DNA from: Saccharopolyspora indica | Lineage (GTDB): Bacteria > Actinomycetota > Actinomycetes > Mycobacteriales > Pseudonocardiaceae | Assembly (NCBI RefSeq): GCF_027853965.1 | Contig: NZ_JAQGLB010000009.1 | Span: forward strand, 62,001-126,000 | DNA length: 64,000 bases | Direction of reading: 5' to 3' | In this document: one piece after another, positions 39,053-47,704 of the stretch | How the letters are laid out: each line of letters opens with the position of its first letter | Numbering within the stretch: position 1 is the stretch's first letter | Notes under the pieces: model-generated | What the model was told of the DNA's origin: nothing | What the model saw: the letters and a program-made list of their open reading frames with translations, nothing else | Databases searched by the model: none | Made by a program: the position numbers and the translations under genes

Positions 39053-42000
39053 CACTCATCCGAATCGTTCGACTGCTGCTGATTATTCTTCGGGTTGAGG
39101 TCGAACTCGATGGTCTTGTGCCCCAGCACGATATCACCGTTCGGTCCTGTTTCGACCGTGGCCTGGACTCCGATGTAGCGAACGCGCGGTGGCACGCGGC
39201 CGTCTTCGAGGTCGCGTTCGTGCGCGTCCTCGATTCGATCCGCGAGTTCGTGCTCACCTCGTTGCCGCATTTCGTTGAGGATCGTCCGGAGGTATTCGGG
39301 GTGGCCCTGCTGGATCCGCTGCGTCCGGTCGCTGTTCCACCGTGGCTCGTAATCGGCGTTCGGCCCCTTCGCCTCGCTGATCAGGAACTCGTCCGGGACT
39401 GGTTCCCGGATCTGGTCGAACTCGCCCGAGCCGCTTCGGGTGCCGTCGTCCGCGTCCGCGTCCGCGTCGTTGGAGCTGGACGATTTCAGCTCCATATCGG
39501 CGTCTTCACCCCAGTTCTCCCGGATGAAGTCCTCGCTCCGCTCCGTCGCGACGGCTTCGCCGGTTTCCTCGCCGAGCTTGGTGCGGACTTCGGAGTGGTA
39601 CCGCCGTTCCTCGATGACGTCCTCGTCGACGTGCTTGTCGATCTCCTTCTTCGGAGTGTTGTCCGGAAGTCCGTGTTCCTTCTTCGCGTCCTCCCGCGCC
39701 TTGTCGTGCGCTTCTTGGGAGTCGGTGGCGTCCTTGTTGATCTTTTCGCGATTGCTGAAGCCGAGATCTCGTTCATCGCCATCCCGGCGGTATTGCTCCA
39801 TCTGCTGGCGCACGTCGTCCTCGATGCGCGCACGGGTGTCCTCCGGGAACGTGCCGGAGTCCTTGCTCTTCGGCGTGTGTGCCTCGAAGTCGTTGTCGCT
39901 GATGGTGATCTCGCCGGGCCTGCTGCCGTTGACCTGAGGCGTGGGCAGACCGTTCTCGTCCTCGCCCGAGATGCTGTTCCGCCGGTAGTAGGGATTGCCC
40001 TGTGCGTCGTGGGTCGCCGTGTAATACCTGCGCAAGTACTCCGGATCGTTGATCTTCTCGCCGAGCGGTGCGTTCCGGCGCTCGACATCGGTGCCGGCAT
40101 CCGGATTGGGCCGCCCGACCTTGTCATGCGGATCGGAGCTCGATTCGTCGCCCCGCGCCTCGGCGTCGTCGGGTTGGGTGCCCGGGTCTTCGCCGTCTCG
40201 GGTGGGGTGGAAGCCGTCGTTGCTGGCCGGGGTCTGGGTGCCGTCCGGGTTGTGGGTGTCCCAGCCCCCGTTCGGGGGCCAGCCCGGGCGGCCGTCGGGG
40301 CCCATGTCGGAGGCGAAGACGCGGCCGTTGCCGTCGGTCCAGGCCAGGCCGCGGGGTGCCGTCACCGGGACGCCGAGCTCTCGGGAGAGGTCTCGGGCCA
40401 GGCCGCTGGTTCCCGCGTCGCAGGAGAGCAGGCGGATCGGCTTGCCGTCCCAGTTCGGGTCGCGGCGGAGCATGTCCGCGAACTCCTGCGCGCTGAACGT
40501 GCGGTCGCCGACGCGGACGCGGCCGTCCGGCAGGGCGTGCACGTCGACCGTGTGGTGGACGCCGTCGTCGGGCACCCGCTGCGCGAGGTCGCGCATGTTC
40601 GGGTCGGTGTGGAACGACGAGCCCGCCGGGGTGGAGTCGCGGTTGGCCTCGGCTTCGTCGATCTGCTGCTGGCGTTCCGGGGTGCCCGGGTCCGCGTCGC
40701 CGTCGCGGTGCGGATCGGTGTCCGGGCGGTTCTCCGGGCCGTCCGCGCCGGAGTCCTTCGGGCGCGACGGGTCCTGGCCGGAGTCCTTCGGATCGCGGGT
40801 GCCTGCATCCGGTTTGGCGTCTTGGCGCTGGTCCGGCGTCGAACCGTCGCGGGTGGGGCCGTCCGGTTTCGGCGCCCTGCCGTCCGGGCGCGGTGCCGGG
40901 TCCGGACGAGTTCCGTCCGGGCGCGGGGTTGTCGTGTCCGGGCGTGCGCCGTCGGGACGCGGTGAAGCCGTGTCCGGGCGCGGTGTCGCGCTGTCGGGTC
41001 GCGGTCCGCTTCCGTCCGGGCGCGGCGCCGTGTCGGGTCGCGGTCCTGCGCCGGTGGGGCTGGTCGTCCCGTCCGGTCGTGGTCCGCTGCTGTCCGGGCG
41101 CGGCGGAGCGCTCGCATCGGGGCGTGTCGGGCCGTTGGGCCGCGGGGCTGCGTCCGGCCGTGGCTGGCCGCCGTCCGGTCGCGGTGCTGAACCGTCTGGC
41201 CGCGGTCCCGGAGGGGTGCCGTTCGGTCGTGGTCCGGCCCCGTCGGGGCGCGGTGGGCCGTCCGGTCGGGGAGCGGCGCCGTCGGGGCGCTGACCGGCCG
41301 GGGTCGGCGCGTTCTGCTGCGGTCGTGGTGGTCCGCCGTCCGGACCGCGGTGGGGTGGGGCGCCCGGGCCTCCCGGGGGCGCGGTGTGCGGGCGGGGCGG
41401 GGCAGGCGGTGCTGCCGATCCGCGCGGTGCCGCGTCGCCCGGGCGGCCGCCGTCCTGGCGCGATGGGCCGGGTCGTCCGGTGTCCGGTCGCGGACCCGGG
41501 TCGCCGCCGACCGGGCGGGCTGCCGCGCCGGGAGTGCCCGAGGTTCCGGTCCAGCCGCCGCCCGATCCCGGGCGGCCGCCGCCACCGGCCGCCGGTGCGC
41601 CGCCCGCGGCGCCTCCCGGGCCTCCGGCCATGCCGCCCATCGCTCCGCCGCCCGCTGCGCCGCCGGTGGAACCGGCTTGGTCACCGCGAGGTGCGCTGGA
41701 GGTCGGCATCGGCCCGGCAGCGGTCGGGCCCGCCGCCATCGGGGCGTCCACGTTGGACGATGTCGTGCTGGCCGGGGTGTTCGGGGAGGTGCTGGTGTCG
41801 GGCTGTGCCCCGGCGCCAGCACCGCCGGGCGGCGCTCCGCCGCTCGCGCCACCGCCGTGCGGGACGCCTCCGCCTCCGCCGCCGGTGCTTCCGCCGCCGT
41901 GCGGAATCCCGCCACCGGCACCGCCGCCGCCGTGCGGAACTCCGCCACCGGCACCGCCGCCACCGTGCGAAGTTCCACCGCCGCCGTGCGGGACGCCTCC

Positions 42001-43923
42001 GCCGCCAGCGCCTCCGCCTTGCGGGCTCGCGCCACCTGCGCCGCCGCCCGGGTTGGTGCCGCCGGATCCCTGGTTTCCGCTGCCTCCGGCCGGGGAGTCG
42101 CCCGCGGTCGCGTGGGACGTGCCGCCTCCGCTGGGGGACGATCCGGCGGTGTGGTCGGCCTGCGGGCCAGGCGTCGGGTTGCTGCTGCTCGGTGCGTCGG
42201 CGCCGGACGAGTGGCTCACGTTGCTGGTGTCCGGGGCGGAGCTGCGCGGCGTCGAGCCGCCGTCGCCGGAGCCGTGCGCCGAGCTGCCGGAGTCCACATG
42301 GGACTGGCCGGAGCCGCCGGACGCGCGCGGAGAATCCGAGGAGCTCGTCGAGCCGGTGTCCGAACGCGGTGAATCACCGTGCGAGGAAGCGGAACCTGAT
42401 CCGCTCCCGGAGGATCCGTCGCCGCTGCTGTGCGAAGAGCCGGAACCGCCTGCCGGGGATCCATCACCGCCGCTGGGGGACCCGCCCTGCGATGAGCTGG
42501 AGCCGCCGCCCGGAGAACTGTCGCCGGGCGAACCACCGGAACCGGTGGAGCCGGTGCCGCCGTCGCCGCCACCGTGGCTCGTCGACGACACCCCACCGCC
42601 GGAGCCCGTGGTGGAATCGCCGCCGGAACCGCCGCTGCCGTCGCCGGACCGGCCGGTGGGCCCGCCGTCGGTCCCGGAACCGGAGCCACCGGAACTCGTC
42701 CCGGACGGGTTCGTGCCGCTGCCGTCGGCGCCGGAGCCCGTGCCACCGGAACCGTTCCCGCTGGAACTCGTGCTACCGCCACCCGAGCCGTCCCCGCCGG
42801 AGCCGGTGCTGCCCGAGCCCGAGCCGTCGCCGCCGGAGCCCGTGCCGCCGTCGCCGCCGGAGCCGTTCCCTCCCGAGGTGGGTCCGCCGCCCGAGCCGTC
42901 GCCGCCGGAGCCGGTCCCCCCGGTGCTGGTGTCGGGGACGTCCACGTTGCCCGCGCGGCCGAGGGCTTCGCCGCCCGCGCCCATCCCGGCGCCGGTGACA
43001 CCTCCGGACAGCGCACCCGTGCCGACCTCGCCCCAGTCGACCTTGCCCTCGGTGATCAGCTGCTCCGCGACGCTGCCCACCGCGCCTTCGGCGGCGCCGA
43101 GCGCGCCTTCCTTCAGCGCCGTCTTGCCGAGCGCCGCCGCGGCGTTCTCCGCCGCTTCGCCGGCGGCTTCGCCCGCCGCGTCGCCCGCTGCGCGGCCCGC
43201 GGTGGTGGCCGCTCCGCCTGCGGCGTCGCCCACGGCTTCGCCGGCCTGCTTGCCGAAGGCCTTGCCCGCGCCCTCGAACACGCCGCCCACGGCTCCGCCG
43301 ATGGCGCCGGAGATCGCCGCGTCCTTGAACTTGCCGCCGTCGAAGCCGTCGCGCTCACCGGCGGCGATCTGCACGCCCTGCACCGCGAACTCGATCGCGA
43401 CCGAGGTGGCGATCTCGATGGCGACGTTCTTCAGGATGCTCATGACGAGCTGCCGGAAGATCTGCATCACCACGGTGCGGGTGACCGCCTGCGCGGCGGC
43501 GACGCCCGCGGTCGAGGCGCCGAAGGTGACCGGTGCGGCCGCGATCATCGCCGCGATCTGGATGGCCAGCGCGATCAGCGAGGCGATGATGGTCAGCTTG
43601 GTGTGCTCGACGTCCAGCGCCGCGTCGTCGCAGGCCTTCGCGAGCTTCTCGCAGGCCTCCTTCAGCTTCGGCAGCGCGGCTTCGCCGCCGTCGCCGATGT
43701 CCTTCCACAGCTTGGCGAACGCGTCGGAGGTCTGTCCCTCCATCGCGCCCTTCGCCTGCTCGGCACCGCGGTTCGCGGCGTCGTTGACGCCGCCGATCCC
43801 GTCCGCGGCCGCGCGCCACGCGTCGGCCATGCGGCGCATGGCGTCCTCGTCGCCCTCCGGCCAGGACTGACCGACCACGATCGGCAGCAGCCACTTGACC
43901 TCGTCGGGCATCTCGATGCTCAC
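39052..43923 (-). CDS. Large polymorphic toxin: CpnT/WXG100-like N-terminus, CPD-like domain, PD-(D/E)xK nuclease C-terminus
   Basis: A 1623-residue type VII-type polymorphic toxin. Residues 1-200 begin WLLPIVVGQSWPEGDEDAMR, a CpnT-like/WXG100-like export domain, followed by hydrophobic and Ala-rich helices. Residues about 330-800 are Gly/Ser-rich (GGGVPHGGGG types) and about 830-1110 are PRPDG-type repeats, probably a flexible stalk. Residues 1115-1240 hold a conserved block with DVHALPDGRVRVG (His1129) and IRLLSCDAG (Cys1168), which looks like a caspase-fold autoprocessing domain. The C-terminus carries FDQI (Asp1503) and LISEAKG (Glu1517, Lys1519), a PD-(D/E)xK nuclease pattern. GTG start with GGGAG ten bases upstream. 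Imm49 follows with overlap. Domain assignments after residue 1100 are inference. Confidence 0.82.
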   Translation of the reverse strand: MSIEMPDEVKWLLPIVVGQSWPEGDEDAMRRMADAWRAAADGIGGVNDAANRGAEQAKGAMEGQTSDAFAKLWKDIGDGGEAALPKLKEACEKLAKACDDAALDVEHTKLTIIASLIALAIQIAAMIAAAPVTFGASTAGVAAAQAVTRTVVMQIFRQLVMSILKNVAIEIATSVAIEFAVQGVQIAAGERDGFDGGKFKDAAISGAIGGAVGGVFEGAGKAFGKQAGEAVGDAAGGAATTAGRAAGDAAGEAAGEAAENAAAALGKTALKEGALGAAEGAVGSVAEQLITEGKVDWGEVGTGALSGGVTGAGMGAGGEALGRAGNVDVPDTSTGGTGSGGDGSGGGPTSGGNGSGGDGGTGSGGDGSGSGSTGSGGDGSGGGSTSSSGNGSGGTGSGADGSGTNPSGTSSGGSGSGTDGGPTGRSGDGSGGSGGDSTTGSGGGVSSTSHGGGDGGTGSTGSGGSPGDSSPGGGSSSSQGGSPSGGDGSPAGGSGSSHSSGDGSSGSGSGSASSHGDSPRSDTGSTSSSDSPRASGGSGQSHVDSGSSAHGSGDGGSTPRSSAPDTSNVSHSSGADAPSSSNPTPGPQADHTAGSSPSGGGTSHATAGDSPAGGSGNQGSGGTNPGGGAGGASPQGGGAGGGGVPHGGGGTSHGGGGAGGGVPHGGGGAGGGIPHGGGSTGGGGGGVPHGGGASGGAPPGGAGAGAQPDTSTSPNTPASTTSSNVDAPMAAGPTAAGPMPTSSAPRGDQAGSTGGAAGGGAMGGMAGGPGGAAGGAPAAGGGGRPGSGGGWTGTSGTPGAAARPVGGDPGPRPDTGRPGPSRQDGGRPGDAAPRGSAAPPAPPRPHTAPPGGPGAPPHRGPDGGPPRPQQNAPTPAGQRPDGAAPRPDGPPRPDGAGPRPNGTPPGPRPDGSAPRPDGGQPRPDAAPRPNGPTRPDASAPPRPDSSGPRPDGTTSPTGAGPRPDTAPRPDGSGPRPDSATPRPDTASPRPDGARPDTTTPRPDGTRPDPAPRPDGRAPKPDGPTRDGSTPDQRQDAKPDAGTRDPKDSGQDPSRPKDSGADGPENRPDTDPHRDGDADPGTPERQQQIDEAEANRDSTPAGSSFHTDPNMRDLAQRVPDDGVHHTVDVHALPDGRVRVGDRTFSAQEFADMLRRDPNWDGKPIRLLSCDAGTSGLARDLSRELGVPVTAPRGLAWTDGNGRVFASDMGPDGRPGWPPNGGWDTHNPDGTQTPASNDGFHPTRDGEDPGTQPDDAEARGDESSSDPHDKVGRPNPDAGTDVERRNAPLGEKINDPEYLRRYYTATHDAQGNPYYRRNSISGEDENGLPTPQVNGSRPGEITISDNDFEAHTPKSKDSGTFPEDTRARIEDDVRQQMEQYRRDGDERDLGFSNREKINKDATDSQEAHDKAREDAKKEHGLPDNTPKKEIDKHVDEDVIEERRYHSEVRTKLGEETGEAVATERSEDFIRENWGEDADMELKSSSSNDADADADDGTRSGSGEFDQIREPVPDEFLISEAKGPNADYEPRWNSDRTQRIQQGHPEYLRTILNEMRQRGEHELADRIEDAHERDLEDGRVPPRVRYIGVQATVETGPNGDIVLGHKTIEFDLNPKNNQQQSNDSDE

Positions 43924-43937
43924 GAAACATCCACTCC

Positions 43938-44267
43938 CTACGAGGGCATGTCCGAGCCGGACCGCCCGATGTCCGATGCCGATCCGGCATCGCTGGACTC
44001 GGTGTCGTCGGCGGTGGCCTTGAGGTTGTCGTCGATGTTGCCCAGGGCTTCGACGACCTTCTTCAGGCTCTCGAAAACGCTGTCGCGGCCCTGGGTGTAG
44101 TCCTTGGCGAAGGTCTGCCCGGCCTCGTCGTCGCCCCAGCACTCGCCCTCGCCGTCGAGCGCGGACTTCAGCGTGGTCAGCACCTGGTCGAGGTCGTCAC
44201 CGGAGTCGCCGATCTTCTTGCCACCGGTGCGGATCTCCTCGGGCTGCATCCGCATCTGGTCGCTCAT
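43938..44267 (-). CDS. WXG100-like/ESX secretion-associated protein
   Basis: A 109-residue helical-hairpin protein: MQPEEIRTGGKKIGDSGDDL, then ALDGEGECWGDDEAGQTFAKDY with a W-G turn, and VFESLKKVVEALGNIDDNL. This layout matches small WXG100-superfamily partners (EspC/DUF2580-like) that pair with secreted toxins. Its ATG overlaps the YbaB-like stop (ATGA), and the toxin GTG follows after 14 bases, so the three genes form an operon. Confidence 0.85.
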   Translation of the reverse strand: MSDQMRMQPEEIRTGGKKIGDSGDDLDQVLTTLKSALDGEGECWGDDEAGQTFAKDYTQGRDSVFESLKKVVEALGNIDDNLKATADDTESSDAGSASDIGRSGSDMPS

Positions 44268-44845
44268 CGGCGGCCCCCTCGCCGGTTGTCGTCCCAGTTC
44301 CAGTCGTCGTCCCAGTCGTCTTCCGGCTTGGTGCGCACCTGCGGCGGTTCCGCCGCCCGGTTGCTCCCCGCGGCGGCGGTGTCCTCCTCGCGGCGCTGCC
44401 TGCGCTCGAGGTCGGGGTCGGGCGGCTGGACCAGCGGACCCCGGTTCAGCAGACCGGCCAGCGACGGGACGCCGGGGATCTCCGGGACGTCCGAGGTGTC
44501 GGCCAGCGGCGCGAAGTCGGACTGAAGCTGCCGCTGGGCGGTGCCCGATGCCTCGCGGATCACGCTGGTGATGCTGCGCGCCAGCTTCTCGGGAGTGGTG
44601 CGCTCGAACGCCTTGGACGACAGGGCCAGCTCCTGCACGGTGCCGGTCGCGTCGACCCGGACGGTCACCATGCCGTCGTCCGAGGCGACTTCGAAGGTCT
44701 GGCGCGCGGCCGCATCTTGCTTCTCCTGGATCCCGGCGGTGCGTCGGCGCAGGTCGGAGAGCATGTTGTCGATCTGGTCCCGCAGTGCGGCATTGCGCGC
44801 GGCCAGGTCCTGGCGACCTGCCTCGAAGTCGTCACGTCCGGACAT
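44264..44845 (-). CDS. YbaB/EbfC family DNA-binding-like protein
   Basis: A 193-residue protein with a YbaB fold: coiled N-terminus NAALRDQIDNMLSDLRRRTA, then the core TFEVASDDGMVTVRVDATGT and VQELALSSKAFERTTPEKLA. The C-terminal 60 residues are charged and ended by a basic RRGGRR. In actinobacteria YbaB-like genes often head ESX/toxin operons. The ATG at 44845 has GGAAGG five bases upstream. First gene of the toxin operon; the 205-base gap upstream (44846-45050) should hold the promoter, but no clear hexamers are seen. Confidence 0.85.
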   Translation of the reverse strand: MSGRDDFEAGRQDLAARNAALRDQIDNMLSDLRRRTAGIQEKQDAAARQTFEVASDDGMVTVRVDATGTVQELALSSKAFERTTPEKLARSITSVIREASGTAQRQLQSDFAPLADTSDVPEIPGVPSLAGLLNRGPLVQPPDPDLERRQRREEDTAAAGSNRAAEPPQVRTKPEDDWDDDWNWDDNRRGGRR

Positions 44846-45050
44846 GTTCGCCTTCCACCTGTCCTTCGCCGTCGAAGCCGCGACCGCGGATGCGGGCACC
44901 CCTCTTTGCGGGCGCGTTTAGAGAAGGATGACGTTCGCGTTATCGGATCGGTGCCACAGGTGGCGCAAATGACTCTGAACGGCCTAGCCGAAGATGCGAT
45001 CGGACCAGCGTTTTTGGGTCCTCTGCGCGTTGTGCCCGGTTTCAGGCTGG

Positions 45051-45839
45051 TCAGGACCGGTTCAGCGCGGTGCGGGTGGTCTCCGCTGGGTAGGGGGAAC
45101 GGTGGAGTGCCTGTTCCGCCGAAAGGAGGCCGAGCCGGTGGTCGCGGCAGAGCTCGGCGACCGCGGCGAGCTCGGCGCGCTGGGCGCGCACGAAGTCCGG
45201 GCCGACGGGCTCGCCGTGGCCCGGCACGACGACGGCGGGCTCGAGCGCGAGAACGCCGTCCACCGCGGCGGGCCAGGACTCGGGGTGGGCGTCGCCGAAG
45301 TCCGGTGGGGCGCCCTGCTCGACGAGATCGCCCGCGAACACCGCCCCGGCATCGGGAACCGCGATGACCAGGTCGTGATCGGTGTGGCCGGGACCGGGGT
45401 GGAGCAGCTGGACGGTGCGACCGCCCAGGTCGACGGCGGCCCGGTCCGACACCAGGCGATCCGGCCGGTCCGGGGCGGACCCGGCGAGCGCGTCGGCGAT
45501 GCCGTCGGCGCCTTCGCGGCGGTAGTGCGCGACCCATTCGGCGCGCTGCTGGTCGGCGGTCGAGGCCAGGAAGCCGGGGCAGCGCTCGTGCGCCCAGACC
45601 GGCGCGGGCAGGAAAGCGCTGGTGCCGAAGCAGTGGTCGAAGTGGCCGTGCGTGATCACCACCTGCCAGGGCAGCGCGGTGACCCGGCGGACCGCAGCGG
45701 CCAGCTCGGCTCCCTGCACGTGATCACCCCGGGTGTCGATGACCAGCGCGAACTCGCCGCCGACGACCAACCCGACGGACAGGTCGAGCTCGTCGTACCG
45801 CCGGACGAACACCTCCGGGCCGACCTCGTGCCAGTTCAC
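45051..45839 (-). CDS. MBL-fold metallo-hydrolase
   Basis: A 262-residue metallo-beta-lactamase-fold protein with the metal motif THGHFDHCFG (HxHxDH), later HPGPGHTDHDLVIAV and the ending VVPGHGEPVG. The N-terminal part FALVIDTRGDHVQG resembles quorum-quenching or glyoxalase II-like hydrolases; substrate unknown. GTG start at 45839 overlaps the stop of the ComB-like gene (GTGA), so the two are coupled. It is not part of the toxin operon by spacing. Confidence 0.85.
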   Translation of the reverse strand: MNWHEVGPEVFVRRYDELDLSVGLVVGGEFALVIDTRGDHVQGAELAAAVRRVTALPWQVVITHGHFDHCFGTSAFLPAPVWAHERCPGFLASTADQQRAEWVAHYRREGADGIADALAGSAPDRPDRLVSDRAAVDLGGRTVQLLHPGPGHTDHDLVIAVPDAGAVFAGDLVEQGAPPDFGDAHPESWPAAVDGVLALEPAVVVPGHGEPVGPDFVRAQRAELAAVAELCRDHRLGLLSAEQALHRSPYPAETTRTALNRS

Positions 45840-46513
45840 GCGGCCTCCAGGAAGCCCTCGCGCAGCACCGGTGCGGTCCGGCTGGCGTTGACGGCCGCGG
45901 CCAGCTCCACGTCGTGCGGGAACCCCATCTCGGCGAGTTCGCGCCCGGAGTCGCACTCGGCGAGAAGATCGGCGATGTCGTCCCGCACGGCGAGGAACGC
46001 GGCGGCCGCGAGTTCGGCTTCGGGGGAGCGGCGTCCGGGCAGCGCGGCGGTGATCGCACCCGCGCCGAGCAGGTCCTCGATCGCGGGCCGCAGCTCGCCG
46101 TCCCGGCGCTCGCCGCCCGCGACCACGCCGACCGGCCCGCCGACGCGCGCAGCGGCTGCGGCCACGGCGTCGGCATTGCGCAGACAACCAGCGAAAACGG
46201 TCGCGTTCCCGGCAGAGGCGCACAGCGTCGCACCGTTCGGTGACGGCAGGCCCAGCCGGACGTCCGAAGGGAGGGTCTGCAAAGAAGACGGGCTCAGCGA
46301 CCAGCGCTCGTGGCTGCGCGCCCAAGCCAGCACGACGTCCTCCGGAATCGCGTCGTACCGCGAGCGCATGGGCAGCACCCGCGCCCCGTGGCTGGTCGCG
46401 ACGTCAACGGCGGTGGAGAACGAGAGCACGTCGACGACCACCAGAACCGAGAACTCCGACATAGCACGCAGCCCCGGCAAACCCCAGTCCACGTGCACAT
46501 CGACGCTGGTCAT
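45836..46513 (-). CDS. 2-phosphosulfolactate phosphatase (ComB) family protein
   Basis: A 225-residue protein: VLVVVDVLSFSTAVDVATSH is the ComB-family VxIDVLRAT-like motif, then GLPSPNGATLCASAG (SPNG) and VFAGCLRNADAVAAAAARVG. ComB removes phosphate from 2-phosphosulfolactate in coenzyme M synthesis; in actinobacteria the substrate is probably different. The ATG at 46513 lies in a sequence (GCTGGTCATG on the plus strand) that is repeated at 46662 and 46832 as part of a tandem duplication, so the promoter region of this gene has been duplicated. Confidence 0.8.
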   Translation of the reverse strand: MTSVDVHVDWGLPGLRAMSEFSVLVVVDVLSFSTAVDVATSHGARVLPMRSRYDAIPEDVVLAWARSHERWSLSPSSLQTLPSDVRLGLPSPNGATLCASAGNATVFAGCLRNADAVAAAAARVGGPVGVVAGGERRDGELRPAIEDLLGAGAITAALPGRRSPEAELAAAAFLAVRDDIADLLAECDSGRELAEMGFPHDVELAAAVNASRTAPVLREGFLEAA

Positions 46514-46552
46514 GGTGGGAAGGCTAACCAGCATCGCAACCCCAGCCCTGAT

Positions 46553-46660
46553 CAGCCGCACCTCAGGGGGCCGTGACGCAACCCGGCCACAAGAAACCTC
46601 CAAAACGCAAGATCACCCCCGAGCGCAACCACCGCTGTGAATCGCGGAGAGGCGGAACAG
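46553..46660 (+). repeat. Dispersed 106-base intergenic repeat, copy C
   Basis: Third copy: left block CCGCACCTCAGGGGGCCGTG and GCCACAAGAAACC, right block ACCACCGCTGTGAATCGCGG with GAGAGGCGGAACAG. Same orientation as rpiB. Variants relative to copy A are mostly in the middle. Confidence 0.85.
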
Positions 46661-46709
46661 CGCTGGTCATGCCTGGAAGGCTGACCAGTGTGGCAACCCC
46701 AGCCCTGCC

Positions 46710-46815
46710 CAACCGCACCTCAGGGGACCGTGACGCAACCCGGCCACGAGAAACCCCCAGAACGCAAGATCAACACCGAGCGCGACCACCACTGTGAATC
46801 GCGGAGAGGCGGGAC
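46710..46815 (+). repeat. Dispersed 106-base intergenic repeat, copy D
   Basis: Fourth copy: left block CCGCACCTCAGGGGACCGTG and GCCACGAGAAACC, right block ACCACCACTGTGAATCGCGG with GAGAGGCGGGACTG. It is the copy nearest rpiB, ending 82 bases before its start, in the same orientation. Confidence 0.85.
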
Positions 46816-46897
46816 TGTGAGGTGGAACAGCGCTGGTCATGGTGGGAACAAGAACCAGGGTGCGCAGTGGTCCGGCGGGGTCTGCAAGACTGCCCCC

Positions 46898-47368
46898 GTG
46901 CGCGTCTACATCGGCTCCGACCACGCCGGATACGAACTCAAGAACCACCTCGTCAAGTGGCTGACCGACAAGGGTCACGAAGTGACCGACATCGGCCCCG
47001 CGGAATACGACGCCCAGGACGACTACCCGCCGTTCTGCGTCGAGACCGCTCGCCGCGTCGTCGCCGACGAGGGCAGCCTCGGGCTGGTCCTCGGTGGCTC
47101 CGGCAACGGTGAGCAGATCGCCGCGAACAAGGTCCCCGGCGCTCGCGCCGCGCTGACCTGGAGCGTCGAGACCGCCAAGCTGGCCCGTCAGCACAACAAC
47201 GCGCTGCTGGCCGGCGTCGGTGCGCGGATGCACACCGTCGAGGAGGCCGAGGCGATCGTCGAGGCGTTCCTGACCACCGAGTTCGAGGGCGGCCGCCACC
47301 AGCGGCGCATCGACCTGCTCACCGACTACGAGAAGACCGGCCAGCCCCCGGCGCTGCCCGGGAACTGA
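46898..47368 (+). CDS. rpiB: Ribose-5-phosphate isomerase B
   Basis: A 156-residue RpiB/LacAB-fold isomerase: RVYIGSDHAGYELKNHLVKW, DYPPFCVETARRVVADEGSL, then GSGNGEQIAANKVPGARAAL with the catalytic Glu, and HNNALLAGVGARM. It interconverts ribose 5-phosphate and ribulose 5-phosphate in the pentose phosphate pathway. The GTG at 46898 fits the family N-terminus; longer starts run into the repeat copies. A small membrane protein gene starts three bases after the stop. Confidence 0.95.
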   Translation: MRVYIGSDHAGYELKNHLVKWLTDKGHEVTDIGPAEYDAQDDYPPFCVETARRVVADEGSLGLVLGGSGNGEQIAANKVPGARAALTWSVETAKLARQHNNALLAGVGARMHTVEEAEAIVEAFLTTEFEGGRHQRRIDLLTDYEKTGQPPALPGN

Positions 47369-47371
47369 CCG

Positions 47372-47686
47372 ATGGCACCAGCACGTCCCGCTGTGCTGAC
47401 ACCGCTCGTGGCGGTGGCGGCGACGGTGGTCGGCGTGCTGGTGCTCTTCTTCGGGCAGCGAGCGCTCTCGCCGGCTCTGGTGGAGGCGCTGTGCCCCGCG
47501 CCGGACTGCGTGCTCGGCGTCGGCCTGTGGCTGATCGCCGGAGCGGTCCTGGCGCCGCTCATCTCCCTGATCGCCGGACTCCTCCTCCGGCGCAGCGACC
47601 GGCCGGTCCGCCGCGGCCTGCACATCGCGCTGTGGTGCGTGGCGGCCTACCTCGCCGAGTCGGTCGTGCTGTGGATCATCGTCTGA
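47372..47686 (+). CDS. Small membrane protein, two to three helices
   Basis: A 104-residue protein with hydrophobic segments LTPLVAVAATVVGVLVLFFG, LGVGLWLIAGAVLAPLISLI and ALWCVAAYLAESVVLWIIV. Two Cys in LCPAPDCVLG lie between the first two helices. No family recognised. It is sandwiched between rpiB and the DNA glycosylase gene with gaps of 3 and 18 bases, so it is probably co-transcribed. Confidence 0.7.
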   Translation: MAPARPAVLTPLVAVAATVVGVLVLFFGQRALSPALVEALCPAPDCVLGVGLWLIAGAVLAPLISLIAGLLLRRSDRPVRRGLHIALWCVAAYLAESVVLWIIV

Positions 47687-47704
47687 CCAGGAACAAGCGC
47701 TGAC

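Larger units (their letters stand above)
46505..46846. repeat. Tandem duplication containing two dispersed elements
   Basis: GCTGGTCATG occurs at 46505, 46662 and 46832, spaced 157 and 170 bases. Each interval holds a spacer ending in GCAACCCCAGCCCTG and one copy of the 106-base element. The first spacer includes the start codon of the ComB-like gene. The block fills the gap between the divergent comB-like and rpiB genes. Confidence 0.85.

Noticed and set aside
41384-43870. 828-residue plus-strand Pro-rich frame opposite the toxin
   Set aside because: It mirrors the Gly/Ser repeats of the toxin; the toxin has export, processing and nuclease segments in its frame.
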